A stretch of 64,000 bases of DNA, from positions 139,393 to 203,392 of the forward strand of contig NZ_BAABCA010000008.1 of the NCBI RefSeq assembly GCF_039538365.1, in the 5' to 3' direction. The notes beneath the pieces were generated by a model, which was not told where the DNA came from, made no database searches, and saw only the letters and a program-made list of their open reading frames with translations. Source of the DNA: Postechiella marina. Lineage in GTDB: Bacteria; Bacteroidota; Bacteroidia; Flavobacteriales; Flavobacteriaceae. Every line of letters starts with the position of its first letter. Position 1 is the stretch's first letter. Shown in pieces: positions 52,670-61,827 of this stretch. A program made the translations under genes and the position numbers.

Positions 52670-53311
52670 ATGAATTTTAATAAATTTTTAGATTCGATTT
52701 CAAAAATAAAAAATATACCGCTTCCAGGCGAGGTATCTCAACTTAAAATGGTGCCTCCTTTTCGTCAAGAGTTAGTTAAGAAACAAAAAAAGGCGAAGAA
52801 AAAAGTTAAACATGCGGGCGTTTTGGCTTTATTTTACCCAGACGAAATAAATAAAACAAAGTTTATTTTAATTTTAAGAAAAACTTATAAAGGAGTACAT
52901 TCTGCGCAAGTGGCGTTTCCTGGGGGTAAATTAGAACCTCAAGACCCGTCGATAGAGTATGCAGCGGTTAGAGAAACATTTGAAGAGGTAGGCGTGCCCA
53001 TCCAAGATATAGAAGTTGTAAAACCAATAACTCAAGTTTATATTCCACCAAGTAATTTTTATGTGCAACCCTTTATTGGAATTGTAAAATCTACCCCGAA
53101 TTTTATAAAGCAAGAGTATGAGGTAGAGCGTTTAATAGAGGTCGATTTAAAATATTTTTTAGAAGACGAACGTGTAATTTTAAACACAGTAAATACATCT
53201 TATAGTGTTGATGTAGAGGTGCCTGCGTTTAAATTGAATAATTATATTGTATGGGGAGCTACTGCCATGATGCTTAGTGAAATCAAAGACTTGTTAAAAG
53301 AAACCCTCTAG
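52670..53311 (+). CDS. CoA pyrophosphatase (NUDIX hydrolase)
   Basis: The 213-residue protein has a NUDIX box near residues 85-109 (GGKLEPQDPSIEYAAVRETF followed by EEVGV) with the REXXEE core as RETFEE. The preceding HSAQVAFPGG block is typical of the CoA pyrophosphatase subgroup (NudL). These cleave CoA and derivatives to 3',5'-ADP and 4'-phosphopantetheine. Substrate assignment is by subgroup resemblance. The gene is followed by an acyltransferase gene 54 bases on, with its own -7 box. Confidence 0.85.
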   Translation: MNFNKFLDSISKIKNIPLPGEVSQLKMVPPFRQELVKKQKKAKKKVKHAGVLALFYPDEINKTKFILILRKTYKGVHSAQVAFPGGKLEPQDPSIEYAAVRETFEEVGVPIQDIEVVKPITQVYIPPSNFYVQPFIGIVKSTPNFIKQEYEVERLIEVDLKYFLEDERVILNTVNTSYSVDVEVPAFKLNNYIVWGATAMMLSEIKDLLKETL

Positions 53312-53325
53312 TTTGCTAGATTTAT

Positions 53326-53333
53326 TACATTTG
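53326..53333 (+). promoter_or_regulatory. -7 box before the acyltransferase gene
   Basis: TACATTTG matches TAnnTTTG, 32 bases before ATG 53366. No TTG was found at the ideal -33 distance. Confidence 0.4.
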
Positions 53334-53365
53334 TAGCAGTAAACCAACAAACTGACGAGAGATAT

Positions 53366-54163
53366 ATGGGATTGTTTAAGAGAAATCCGTTTGGACACAT
53401 ATTAATTTTAAAAAAATGGCTTATTAGGCTATTTGGAGTAATATCGCACAGACGATTTAGAGGTTTTAATGAATTGCAAATAGTAGGTTCTGAAATTATT
53501 AAAGACCTGCCAGATACAAACGTTTTATTTATATCTAATCATCAAACATATTTCGCCGATGTTGTTTCTATGTTTCATGTGTTTAACGCTAGTTTAAGTG
53601 GTAGAGTAGATAGTATAAAAAATGTTGGCTATATATGGAACCCTAAGCTAAATATGTATTATGTTGCAGCAAAAGAAACTATGAAAGCAGGGTTGTTGCC
53701 TAAAATATTTGCTTACATGGGATCTATTAGTATAGAGCGTACATGGCGATCTGAAGGACAAGATATTAACCGGCAAGTTAAAATGAGCGATATTTCTAGT
53801 ATTGCAAAAGCTTTAGATGATGGTTGGGTAATTACTTTTCCACAAGGCACTACAACTCCATTTAAACCCGTTAGAAAGGGAACTGCACATATTATAAAAC
53901 GTTACAAACCTGTTGTTGTACCAATTGTAATAGATGGATTTAGAAGGTCTTTTGATAAAAAAGGATTACGCATAAAAAAGAAAAATATTATGCAAACTTT
54001 CGAAATAAAAGCACCTCTTGAAATCGATTATGAAAACGAGTCTTTTGACGATATTGTTACAAAAATAGAGTATGCTATAGAGCAGCATCCGTCGTTTTTA
54101 AAAGTACTTTCTAAAAAAGCAATTAAAGAACAAGAAGAGTTGGATAAGCTTAGAAAGTGGTAA
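53366..54163 (+). CDS. Lysophospholipid acyltransferase (PlsC-like), atypical motifs
   Basis: The 265-residue protein is a PlsC-superfamily acyltransferase. Block I reads SNHQTYFAD, with five residues between His59 and Asp65 instead of the usual four, and block III reads FPQGTTTPF where FPEGTRS is common. A hydrophobic N-terminal segment fits membrane association. Members transfer acyl groups to lysophosphatidic acid or related lipids, but the changed spacing and the Glu-to-Gln change leave the substrate uncertain. It is alone between the NUDIX and recQ genes. Confidence 0.85.
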   Translation: MGLFKRNPFGHILILKKWLIRLFGVISHRRFRGFNELQIVGSEIIKDLPDTNVLFISNHQTYFADVVSMFHVFNASLSGRVDSIKNVGYIWNPKLNMYYVAAKETMKAGLLPKIFAYMGSISIERTWRSEGQDINRQVKMSDISSIAKALDDGWVITFPQGTTTPFKPVRKGTAHIIKRYKPVVVPIVIDGFRRSFDKKGLRIKKKNIMQTFEIKAPLEIDYENESFDDIVTKIEYAIEQHPSFLKVLSKKAIKEQEELDKLRKW

Positions 54164-54259
54164 GCTAACTATTTTTGTTATAAATAGAGTAGCGCTTAAT
54201 GCGTAGCCAATTGTTTTATCGTTTTTTTTATAAAACGTCCTATTTTTAGATTTTTTTTC

Positions 54260-56401
54260 ATGCCAGCAGTTTACAAGCAAGACCAGCTATTTTCCAACTT
54301 AAAAACGTATTTTGGTTACGATAGTTTTAGAACTAACCAGCAAGACATTGTTGAGGCTGTTTTAAATAAAAAAGATTGTTTGGTTATTATGCCAACCGGA
54401 GGAGGTAAATCTATCTGTTTTCAATTACCAGCTTTATTGTTAAAAGGAGTGACTTTGGTTATCTCTCCTTTAATAGCTTTAATGAAAGATCAGGTAGATG
54501 GCTTAAATGCTAACGGAATAGCAGCTTCGTATTTTAATAGTAGCCAAACAACGCAAGAACAATCTGCTATAATAGATCGTGTTTTAAATGCTAATTTAAA
54601 ATTGCTTTATGTTGCGCCAGAGAGTTTGGTAGGTTTACAAAACATACTAAGCGAACGTTACATTAGCTGTGTGGCTATAGACGAAGCTCATTGTATATCG
54701 TCTTGGGGACACGATTTTAGACCATCGTATCAGCAATTAGGATTCTTAAAAAAAACACTTCCAAATACCCCGTTTATTGCGTTAACAGCAACTGCCGATA
54801 AAGCGACAAGACAAGATATTGTAAAACAATTACGTATAGAACATGCCCAGCAATATATATCGTCTTTCGATAGGCAAAATATTACCTTAGAGGTGCGTGC
54901 TGCTAACGATAGAATTTCTCAAATAATTAAGTTTATTAGGCAAAAACCAAACCAATCTGGTATTATATATTGCTTAAGTAGAAAAACAACAGAACAATTA
55001 GCTAAGAAATTAAAAACCAATAATATTCCTGCAGCTGCGTATCATGCGGGGTTAGATTTTGATAAACGATCTAAAATTCAGGAAGCTTTTGTTCGCGACC
55101 AAACACAAATAGTTTGTGCTACAGTTGCTTTTGGTATGGGTATAGACAAGTCTAACGTGCGATGGGTTATCCATTATAATATGCCCAAAAATATAGAAGG
55201 CTATTATCAAGAAATAGGACGTGGAGGCAGAGATGGCTTAAAAGCGCATGCCTTGCTATTTCATAGTTATGCAGATGTTATTCAGTTACGAAATTTTGCA
55301 AGCGGAGCTTCTAACGAAGATGTTCAAGTGGCTAAACTGGACCGTATGAAACAGTTTAGCGAAGCGACAACCTGTAGGCGTAAAATTTTACTAAGTTATT
55401 TTGGTGAGTTAATGGCTAATAATTGCGAAAATTGCGATGTATGTAGAAATCCGCCACAGTTTTTCGATGGTACCATAATAGCACAAAAAATATTATCTGC
55501 AGTGTATCGTTTACAAGAAACCGAGGCTATGGGTATGATTATAGATGTGCTTCGTGGTTCGCACAACGCAGCAGTTTTGGCAAAAGGCTATCAAGGCGTT
55601 CGTACTTTTGGTATAGGTAAAGATATAGCATGGAAAGATTGGCAACACTTTGTTATTCAGCTTATAAATCAAGGTTTTTGCGAAATAGCTTTTCATAAAC
55701 ACAATGCATTGCAGCTTACAGAATTTTCTAAAAATGTACTGTTTGATGGGGCAAAAGTAGCTTTAACAAAACCTGTGGCTGTAACCGAAATTAAAACGCC
55801 TACAAAAGAGAGAAAAACACGAACCAAACGTACAAGAACTAAAACCAAACCAAAAACGGATGCCAATAGTTTATTTGAGCGTTTAAGGTTACTGCGCTAT
55901 AAAATAGCACAAGAAGAGGATATTCCTGCATATTTGGTGTTTAGCGATGCAACGTTAAAAGAAATAGAAAGAGTACGCCCTTTAAGCGACGACGATTTTT
56001 TAAAAGTAAGTGGTGTAGGGCAACGAAAAATGGAGGTTTATGGCGACGAGTTTATTGCAGAAATAATGAGTTTTATGGGCTCTAAGGCTAAAAAAGCTAA
56101 AAAGAAAGATACCGTTTTAATTACTTACGATTTGTATAAATCGGGAATGTCTATAGAAGAAATATCTATAGAACGTAAGCTGGCATCTACCACTATTTAT
56201 TCGCATATAGCTAAATTATATAGCAAAGGAAAAAATATAAATATATACGATTTTGTTTCTAAAAGCGATGTAGAGGCAGTGCGAAAAGCTAAAAAAGAAT
56301 TGAATGCGCCAACAGCTTTAAGACCATATTATGTACATTTAAATGAAGAGCTAGATTATTTTAAAATAAGATTAGCGCTAAGTGTTGTAGATAAAGATTA
56401 G
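54260..56401 (+). CDS. recQ: RecQ-family ATP-dependent DNA helicase
   Basis: The 713-residue protein has Walker A MPTGGGKSICFQLP, DEAH box AIDEAHCISSWGHDFRPSY, the motif VI block EIGRGGRDG, and the zinc-binding Cys set CRRKILLSYFGE with CENCDVC. A winged helix and HRDC domain (LFERLRLLRYKIAQEEDIPAYLVFSDATLKEI) follow. The last 110 residues form an extra HTH-like region (MSIEEISIERKLASTTIYSHIAKLY) common in Bacteroidota RecQ. It unwinds DNA in recombination and repair. Confidence 0.94.
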   Translation: MPAVYKQDQLFSNLKTYFGYDSFRTNQQDIVEAVLNKKDCLVIMPTGGGKSICFQLPALLLKGVTLVISPLIALMKDQVDGLNANGIAASYFNSSQTTQEQSAIIDRVLNANLKLLYVAPESLVGLQNILSERYISCVAIDEAHCISSWGHDFRPSYQQLGFLKKTLPNTPFIALTATADKATRQDIVKQLRIEHAQQYISSFDRQNITLEVRAANDRISQIIKFIRQKPNQSGIIYCLSRKTTEQLAKKLKTNNIPAAAYHAGLDFDKRSKIQEAFVRDQTQIVCATVAFGMGIDKSNVRWVIHYNMPKNIEGYYQEIGRGGRDGLKAHALLFHSYADVIQLRNFASGASNEDVQVAKLDRMKQFSEATTCRRKILLSYFGELMANNCENCDVCRNPPQFFDGTIIAQKILSAVYRLQETEAMGMIIDVLRGSHNAAVLAKGYQGVRTFGIGKDIAWKDWQHFVIQLINQGFCEIAFHKHNALQLTEFSKNVLFDGAKVALTKPVAVTEIKTPTKERKTRTKRTRTKTKPKTDANSLFERLRLLRYKIAQEEDIPAYLVFSDATLKEIERVRPLSDDDFLKVSGVGQRKMEVYGDEFIAEIMSFMGSKAKKAKKKDTVLITYDLYKSGMSIEEISIERKLASTTIYSHIAKLYSKGKNINIYDFVSKSDVEAVRKAKKELNAPTALRPYYVHLNEELDYFKIRLALSVVDKD

Positions 56402-56433
56402 TTAATTTTTAAGTGTTTATTTTTTATTGCATC

Positions 56434-56450
56434 TGTTTTGTTACAAAACA
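56434..56450. promoter_or_regulatory. 17-base palindrome between recQ and the pentapeptide gene
   Basis: TGTTTTGT-T-ACAAAACA is a perfect eight-base inverted repeat around one T. It lies 33 bases after the recQ stop and 41 bases before ATG 56492. It looks like an operator rather than a terminator because the loop is too small. Confidence 0.4.
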
Positions 56451-56491
56451 ATAAAAAAAGTAATTTAGTTTAAAAATTGAAAACCTTAAAT

Positions 56492-57061
56492 ATGTCTTTA
56501 ATAGAAGATGAAACTTTTGAAAAACAAGATTATACAAAAAATAGGTTGCCAAAAGGCGATTATGAATATTGTACGTTTTTAAATTGTAATTTTTCTGAAG
56601 GTTTTTTATCTGAAATTAAATTTTTAGAATGCAAATTTATCGATTGTAATTTAAGTGCTACTAATATTACGGGTACTTCTTTTCAAGATGTGACTTTTCA
56701 AGATTGTAAGCTCTTGGGGTTGCGTTTCGATATGGTTAATCCGTTTGGATTTGCTGTAGGTTTTAAAAATTGTCAATTAAATCACGCTTCATTTTACCAA
56801 TTAGAATTAAAGAAAACTAGATTTATTAATTCGAAATTAAAACAAGTAGATTTTAATACATCAGATTTAAGAGCTTCTATATTTGATGGTTGCGATTTAA
56901 GTCAAGCCAATTTCGAGAATTCAAATTTAGAAAAATCAGATTTCCGTAAGGCTATAAATTATACTATTCATCCAGAACAAAACAAAATAAAAGGCGCTAA
57001 GTTTTCTTTAGAAGGTGTTGTTGGGCTCTTGGCAAGTTATGGTGTTGAGGTAGAAATTTAG
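56492..57061 (+). CDS. Pentapeptide-repeat protein
   Basis: From ATG 56492 (a TTG five codons upstream is possible) the 189-residue protein consists of pentapeptide repeats of the A(D/N)LXX type: YEYCTFLNCNFSEGFLSEIKFLECKFIDCNLSATNI and FNTSDLRASIFDGCDLSQANFENSNLEKSDF. The fold is a right-handed quadrilateral beta-helix; some members mimic DNA and protect gyrase, as Qnr proteins do. No signal peptide. It lies near recQ and topB, but function is not provable. Confidence 0.88.
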   Translation: MSLIEDETFEKQDYTKNRLPKGDYEYCTFLNCNFSEGFLSEIKFLECKFIDCNLSATNITGTSFQDVTFQDCKLLGLRFDMVNPFGFAVGFKNCQLNHASFYQLELKKTRFINSKLKQVDFNTSDLRASIFDGCDLSQANFENSNLEKSDFRKAINYTIHPEQNKIKGAKFSLEGVVGLLASYGVEVEI

Positions 57062-57186
57062 TAGGTATTGTCTAACATTTATGCCAAGTTTATATAAACT
57101 AAAAAAATGGTTAATAACTCCTAACAATTCTCTTTTTAAACCATTATCAAAATTCCTATTTTGCATTGCTATTTAAAGATGTGTAA

Positions 57187-59490
57187 ATGAAAGTCTGTAT
57201 TGCAGAAAAACCAAGTGTTGCCCGCGAAATTGCTACTGTTTTAGGAGCTAATTCTAAACGCGATGGCTATTACGAAGGTAATGGCTATGCGGTAACATAT
57301 ACCTTTGGACATTTATGTACTTTAAAAGAACCTAGCGATTATAAACCGTATTGGAAAAGTTGGGATTTAAATAATTTGCCCATGTTACCCGAAAAATTTG
57401 AAGTTAAAGTGGTTGCAAATTCGGGGATACAAAAACAGTTTAAAATTGTAAAAAGTTTATTTGATAAAGCAGATCTTGTTATAAATTGTGGTGATGCTGG
57501 GCAAGAAGGAGAACTTATACAACGCTGGGTAATAAACGAAGCAGGTTATAAAGGTAAAATAGAGCGTTTATGGATTTCGTCTCTTACAACCGAAGCTATT
57601 AAAGAAGGTTTTGAAAATTTAAAAGCATCAGAAGATTACGATAATTTATATTATGCAGGATTTTCTAGAGCCATAGGCGATTGGTTATTAGGCATGAATG
57701 CTACACGACTATATACCGTAAAGCATGGTGGTTACAAACAAGTTTTGTCGGTTGGTAGAGTGCAAACACCAACCTTGGCCATGGTTGTTAATCGTTTTAA
57801 AGATATAGAAAATTTTAAACCACAACCATACTGGGAATTGCAAACCATGTATCGCGAAACCTTGTTTAGTTACGAAGAAGGGCGTTTTTTAAAAAAAGAA
57901 GACGGAGAAGCTTTAGCAGCAAAAGTGAAGGAAAGCGATTTTGAAATTGCGTCGATTACTAAAAAGAAAGGTAAGGAGTATGCACCAAAGCTTTTCGATT
58001 TAACAGGTTTGCAAGTATATTGTAATACTAAATTTGGGTTTTCTGCAGACGAAACTTTAAAAATTGTACAAAAACTATACGAGCAAAAAGTAGTAACCTA
58101 TCCAAGGGTAGACACAACATTTTTACCAAACGATGTATATCCTAAAGTAGCAGGCATTCTTCAAAAATTAACAAATTACTCTACCTTAACACAACCGCTT
58201 TTAGGCAAAAAAATAAAAAAATCATCCAAAGTATTTAACGATAAAAAAGTTACAGATCATCACGCTATAATACCTACAGGAATTCAAATAAACTTGCAAT
58301 ACAACCAACAACAGGTTTACGATATTATTGTAAAACGTTTTATAGCTGTTTTTTATGATGAGTGTACTGTTGCTAATACTACCGTAATTGGTGTTGCAGA
58401 TAAAGTATCGTTTAAAACTACTGGTAAAGAAATACTAGATAAAGGTTGGCGTATTGTTTTTGAAAACCCTAATGCAAAAGAAAAAGAATCTGGTATTTTG
58501 CCAACTTTTGTAAAAGGAGAAAAAGGGCCACACGAGCCATCGTTTTTAGAAAAAGAAACAAAGCCACCAAATCAATTTACAGAAGCCTCTTTATTGCGTG
58601 CTATGGAAACAGCAGGGAAACAAGTAGATGACGAAGAATTGCGTGATTTAATGAAGGAAAATGGTATTGGTAGACCATCTACAAGAGCAAATATTATAGA
58701 AACACTTTTTAGAAGAAAATATATTAAACGAAATAAAAAGCAAGTTTTACCTACAGTTACCGGAATACAGTTAATAGATACCATTCAAAATCACATGTTA
58801 AAATCTGCCGAATTAACAGGCTCTTGGGAGAAGCAATTAAAAGATATTGAAAAAGGAGAGTTTAGTGCTGGTGCATTTATTAAAAACATGAAACGTATGG
58901 TTGATGCATTGGTATACGAAGTACGAAGCGAAACCAAACGCGCCAATATTTCGCAAGAAACAGTATTAAAAAATAGAGCAGCAAAAGCAACGGTTAAAAA
59001 AACAGCGGGAATTACAGCAGAAGTTTGCCCGAAATGTAAAAAAGGACACCTTATAAAAGGTAAAAGTGCTTATGGTTGTACTGCATTTAAATCGGGTTGT
59101 AATTTTGTAATGCCTTTTAGTTTTGAAGGAAAAAAAATATCAGAAAAGCAATTTGTTCGATTGCTTCAAAAGGGCTCTACTGTTAATTTAAAAGGTTTTA
59201 AAACAGATGCTGGTACGGTTGAAGGTTTGTTGCGTTTTGATGATGATTTTAAGTTAAAATTAGAACCCAAAGTTACTTCCGCGAAAGCGAAACCTGAAAC
59301 AGAGTCGAACGAGTTAGTTTGTCCTAAATGTAAAAAAGGTACTGTAATAAAAGGCAAAACTGCTTATGGATGCTCTGCATATAAATCGGGTTGTAGTTTT
59401 AAAATGACCTTTGAGGATGTTAAGACTAAAATAAACGGACAAAAACCTACTCGAGAATTGGTTTATAATATTTTAAGTGGCAAGTCTTAA
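57187..59490 (+). CDS. topB: DNA topoisomerase III (type IA)
   Basis: The 767-residue protein begins with a TOPRIM domain (IAEKPSVAREIA, INCGDAGQEGELIQRW) and has the catalytic Tyr305 in VVTYPRVDTTFLP. Other type IA blocks are LSVGRVQTPTLAMVV and DHHAIIPTG. Two C-terminal zinc-ribbon-like repeats (CPKCKKGHLIKGKSAYGC and CPKCKKGTVIKGKTAYGC) bind DNA. It decatenates and relaxes single-stranded-region DNA, and often works with RecQ, encoded just upstream. Confidence 0.94.
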   Translation: MKVCIAEKPSVAREIATVLGANSKRDGYYEGNGYAVTYTFGHLCTLKEPSDYKPYWKSWDLNNLPMLPEKFEVKVVANSGIQKQFKIVKSLFDKADLVINCGDAGQEGELIQRWVINEAGYKGKIERLWISSLTTEAIKEGFENLKASEDYDNLYYAGFSRAIGDWLLGMNATRLYTVKHGGYKQVLSVGRVQTPTLAMVVNRFKDIENFKPQPYWELQTMYRETLFSYEEGRFLKKEDGEALAAKVKESDFEIASITKKKGKEYAPKLFDLTGLQVYCNTKFGFSADETLKIVQKLYEQKVVTYPRVDTTFLPNDVYPKVAGILQKLTNYSTLTQPLLGKKIKKSSKVFNDKKVTDHHAIIPTGIQINLQYNQQQVYDIIVKRFIAVFYDECTVANTTVIGVADKVSFKTTGKEILDKGWRIVFENPNAKEKESGILPTFVKGEKGPHEPSFLEKETKPPNQFTEASLLRAMETAGKQVDDEELRDLMKENGIGRPSTRANIIETLFRRKYIKRNKKQVLPTVTGIQLIDTIQNHMLKSAELTGSWEKQLKDIEKGEFSAGAFIKNMKRMVDALVYEVRSETKRANISQETVLKNRAAKATVKKTAGITAEVCPKCKKGHLIKGKSAYGCTAFKSGCNFVMPFSFEGKKISEKQFVRLLQKGSTVNLKGFKTDAGTVEGLLRFDDDFKLKLEPKVTSAKAKPETESNELVCPKCKKGTVIKGKTAYGCSAYKSGCSFKMTFEDVKTKINGQKPTRELVYNILSGKS

Positions 59491-59524
59491 TTTATTAGGT
59501 TAAAAGTTAAAATATAGTGCGCAA

Positions 59525-60106
59525 TTGGAAGATATAAACCATAGACATTTTAAAGTTTTTAAACCCTATGGGTATTTAAGTCAGTTTATAAGCAATGCGA
59601 GTAAACAACAATCTAAAAAGTTTTTGGGTACATTGTTTAGCTTTCCAGTAGGGAGTATGGCTGTGGGTAGACTAGACGAACCATCTGAAGGCTTATTACT
59701 AGTTACTACCAGCGGTAAAACAAGTGCTTTAGTAAATAGTAAAAAGGTAGATAAAGAATATTATGCTCAAGTTGATGGCGTAATTACAAAAGAGGCGATT
59801 GCAGAATTAAAAAATGGTGTTACTATTAGCGTAGAAGGTAAAAGTTATGTAACTAAGCCTTGTAATGTTTTTAAATTAGAAAATATTCCTGTACTACCAA
59901 AACGAGCTAAAAAAATAAGAGACGATAGGCATGGACCAACATCTTGGGTGTCTATTACTTTAAACGAAGGTAAGTTTAGGCAGGTTAGAAAAATGACTTC
60001 GATAGTTGGTTTTCCTACCCTGCGATTGGTTCGGGTTAGAGTTGGTAAGCATACTATAAAAAAAATGGATGCTGGAGAGGTTATTGAAATTGATAATGTA
60101 TTGTAA
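59525..60106 (+). CDS. RluE/RsuA-family pseudouridine synthase
   Basis: The 193-residue protein starts at TTG 59525; no in-frame ATG occurs before the conserved FKVFKPYGYLSQF block. The catalytic Asp lies in GRLDEPSEGLLLVTT, and EGKFRQVRKMTSIVGFPTLRLVRVRVG closes the domain. There is no S4 domain, as in RluE. It isomerises uridine in rRNA; the exact site cannot be told. It follows topB by 34 bases. Confidence 0.9.
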   Translation: MEDINHRHFKVFKPYGYLSQFISNASKQQSKKFLGTLFSFPVGSMAVGRLDEPSEGLLLVTTSGKTSALVNSKKVDKEYYAQVDGVITKEAIAELKNGVTISVEGKSYVTKPCNVFKLENIPVLPKRAKKIRDDRHGPTSWVSITLNEGKFRQVRKMTSIVGFPTLRLVRVRVGKHTIKKMDAGEVIEIDNVL

Positions 60107-60159
60107 ATGACTATTTGCTGTAGAAAACATAATTTTGGTTTTAATAAATACTTTTTTGT

Positions 60160-60849
60160 ATGCAGATAACTGATTTTTCTTTTTTTCTGAATAATTTAAG
60201 TGAAAAACCACTTCGTGTATTGGATGCAGGCATACCAAACTCAAAATATATTCCGTTAGATTTATCCATAAATAATAAAGCACTTGAATTAATAGATGTT
60301 TCTTCCTCGTTACGCCTAGGCCTTTATATTAATACTCATATTGATGAAAATAAGGGATTAGTAGCTTTTGGTGGCTACAAGGAAGTTAGAAACATTTACC
60401 AAAGAAGCAATTATTTTAATAGAGAAAATGTAGAAGAACGCAATATTCACTTAGGAATCGATTTGTGGTGTCCAGCAGAAACTCCAATTTATGTGCCTTT
60501 ACAAGGCGAGATTCATTCTTTTAAAAATAACACACATTATGGCGATTATGGCCCAACTATTATTTTAAAGCATGTTATAAATAATATTGAATTTTATACG
60601 CTTTATGGTCATTTAAGCATCGCTTCTATTATGCGTTTAGAAGAAGGACAAAAATTTAATAAAGGAGATTGTTTAGCTTTTTTAGGAGATCCTTCTGTTA
60701 ATGGAGATTATCCGCCTCATTTGCATTTTCAAATTATAAAAGATATTCAAGGTTTTAAAGGAGATTACCCTGGCGTTTGTAGTAAAGACGATTTGAGTTT
60801 TTATAGTAATAATTGTCCTAATCCGTTACTTTTACTTAAAAACCTTTGA
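60160..60849 (+). CDS. M23-family (LytM) metallopeptidase without a signal peptide
   Basis: The 229-residue protein has the M23 zinc ligands His97 and Asp101 (NIHLGIDLW) and the HXH pair at His187 and His189 (PHLHF), with His151 in LYGHLS. These peptidases normally cut peptidoglycan cross-bridges, yet the N-terminus (MQITDFSFFLNNLSEKPLRV) has no signal peptide or membrane helix. The N-terminal 90 residues are a distinct domain. It may act inside the cell or have another substrate. Downstream is decayed IS DNA. Confidence 0.85.
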   Translation: MQITDFSFFLNNLSEKPLRVLDAGIPNSKYIPLDLSINNKALELIDVSSSLRLGLYINTHIDENKGLVAFGGYKEVRNIYQRSNYFNRENVEERNIHLGIDLWCPAETPIYVPLQGEIHSFKNNTHYGDYGPTIILKHVINNIEFYTLYGHLSIASIMRLEEGQKFNKGDCLAFLGDPSVNGDYPPHLHFQIIKDIQGFKGDYPGVCSKDDLSFYSNNCPNPLLLLKNL

Positions 60850-60869
60850 TTTTCATGGGGTAAATTGCA

Positions 60870-61427
60870 CGAAATTAATATCTACTATAAAGTTTGTTTA
60901 GCAGAAGACGTGTTTAGATGCCCCTAAAAACCATAGAGCCATTTTTTTTTATACGCTGTTTTTTCTTTAACTCTATCTCTTTTGCTAATGTTTTTGGAAA
61001 TGACTTTTTTGTGATATATCGACGCTTGTAATTAATTGAATATCAATGATAATGTCTTGTTGGAGGTCTTTTTGAAACTCAAGTTCTTCAATCTTTTTTT
61101 TAACCTTTTGATTTACTCATTATTTTCTATTTTTAAAGGTATTCGTGATGTGCTTCGCAGTTCATCGTTTTTTCTCATACCAGTATTTTGTTGTACTAAG
61201 GGACTGTATTTTCTTAACTAATAAGAAACAGTTGTTCTGGGAATGTCATATTTTTTAGAAGCTTGGTTATTGGATAGTTGTCCGTTAAGGATTTGGTCAA
61301 CGACTAAAAGTTTAGTCTCTAAAGTTGCTTTTTGATAGCTTTTTTTTCGCCAGTGTTCTTTTTTTGGTTTCATAAGTGACTGTAATTAATTGCTTAATTT
61401 TTAGTCAACCTATTTCAGGAAAGTACA
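60870..61427 (-). mobile_element. Degenerate IS3-like element remnant
   Basis: The fragment runs from a terminal sequence TGTACTTTCCTGAAATA (minus strand, ending at 61427) through a decayed OrfA to a truncated start of OrfB near 60900. Its terminal sequence shares TCCTGAAATA with the end of the second element at 63874. It fills most of the 60850-61502 gap. The left boundary is approximate. Confidence 0.7.
60940..61373 (-). pseudogene. IS3-like transposase OrfA remnant
   Basis: From ATG 61373 the frame reads MKPKKEHWRKKSYQKATLE and continues with a helix-turn-helix (LSNNQASKKYDIPRTTVSY), then stops at 61218-61220 where a Trp is expected, and again at 61113-61115. Further on, a shifted frame gives QKDLQQDIIIDIQLITSVDI, the usual OrfA C-terminus, before the first frame resumes with KTLAKEIELKKKQRIKK. 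Two stops and at least two frameshifts make it nonfunctional. Confidence 0.72.
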
Positions 61428-61727
61428 CTATGTAGTTACGTAGGTATAACCCCTACGATAAGGGAGTCAGGAGGCAGTGTAAGAGGCAGAGCACGAATAA
61501 GTATGGTTGGTAATAGAAAGCTTCGTAATCTTTTGTTTCTATGCCAATTTAATGCCTGTAAACACAACAAGGCTTGCAAGGCTATTTATGACCGAATAGT
61601 TGCTAAAGGTAAAAGCAAGAAACTAGCATTAATAGCTGTTGCTAATAAGTTACTTAAGCAGTCTTTTGCTATTACAAAATCAGGAAGGCCGTGTGATGAA
61701 ACTTACGTTTCTATACTGCCTAGATAA
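61428..61727 (+). pseudogene. IS110-family transposase, C-terminal fragment
   Basis: The open frame from 61428 encodes 99 residues matching the C-terminal IS116/IS110/IS902 domain: CSYVGITPTIRESGGSVRGR, ARISMVGNRKLRNLLFLC, ACKAIYDRIVAKGKSKKLALIAVANKLLKQSFAI. The N-terminal half with the catalytic DEDD residues is missing; the fragment begins exactly where the IS3-like end stops, so that insertion truncated it. Confidence 0.8.
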
Positions 61728-61747
61728 ATAGAAAATAAATACAATAA

Positions 61748-61790
61748 AAAAAGCTCAAAGAATCAGTTTTAGAATCTATGAGCTTACTAT
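61748..61790 (-). terminator. Probable terminator of the HxlR gene
   Basis: AAGCTCA and TGAGCTT pair around a longer loop with further internal pairing; on the minus strand seven T follow. It lies 40-80 bases beyond the HxlR stop. Confidence 0.6.
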
Positions 61791-61827
61791 AATAATGCCT
61801 CAAATTAACGAAGAATTTGTTTGTTTT

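Noticed and set aside
61036..61221. 61-residue hydrophobic gene on the plus strand
   Set aside because: It is antisense to the decayed IS3-like OrfA, which explains the sequence.
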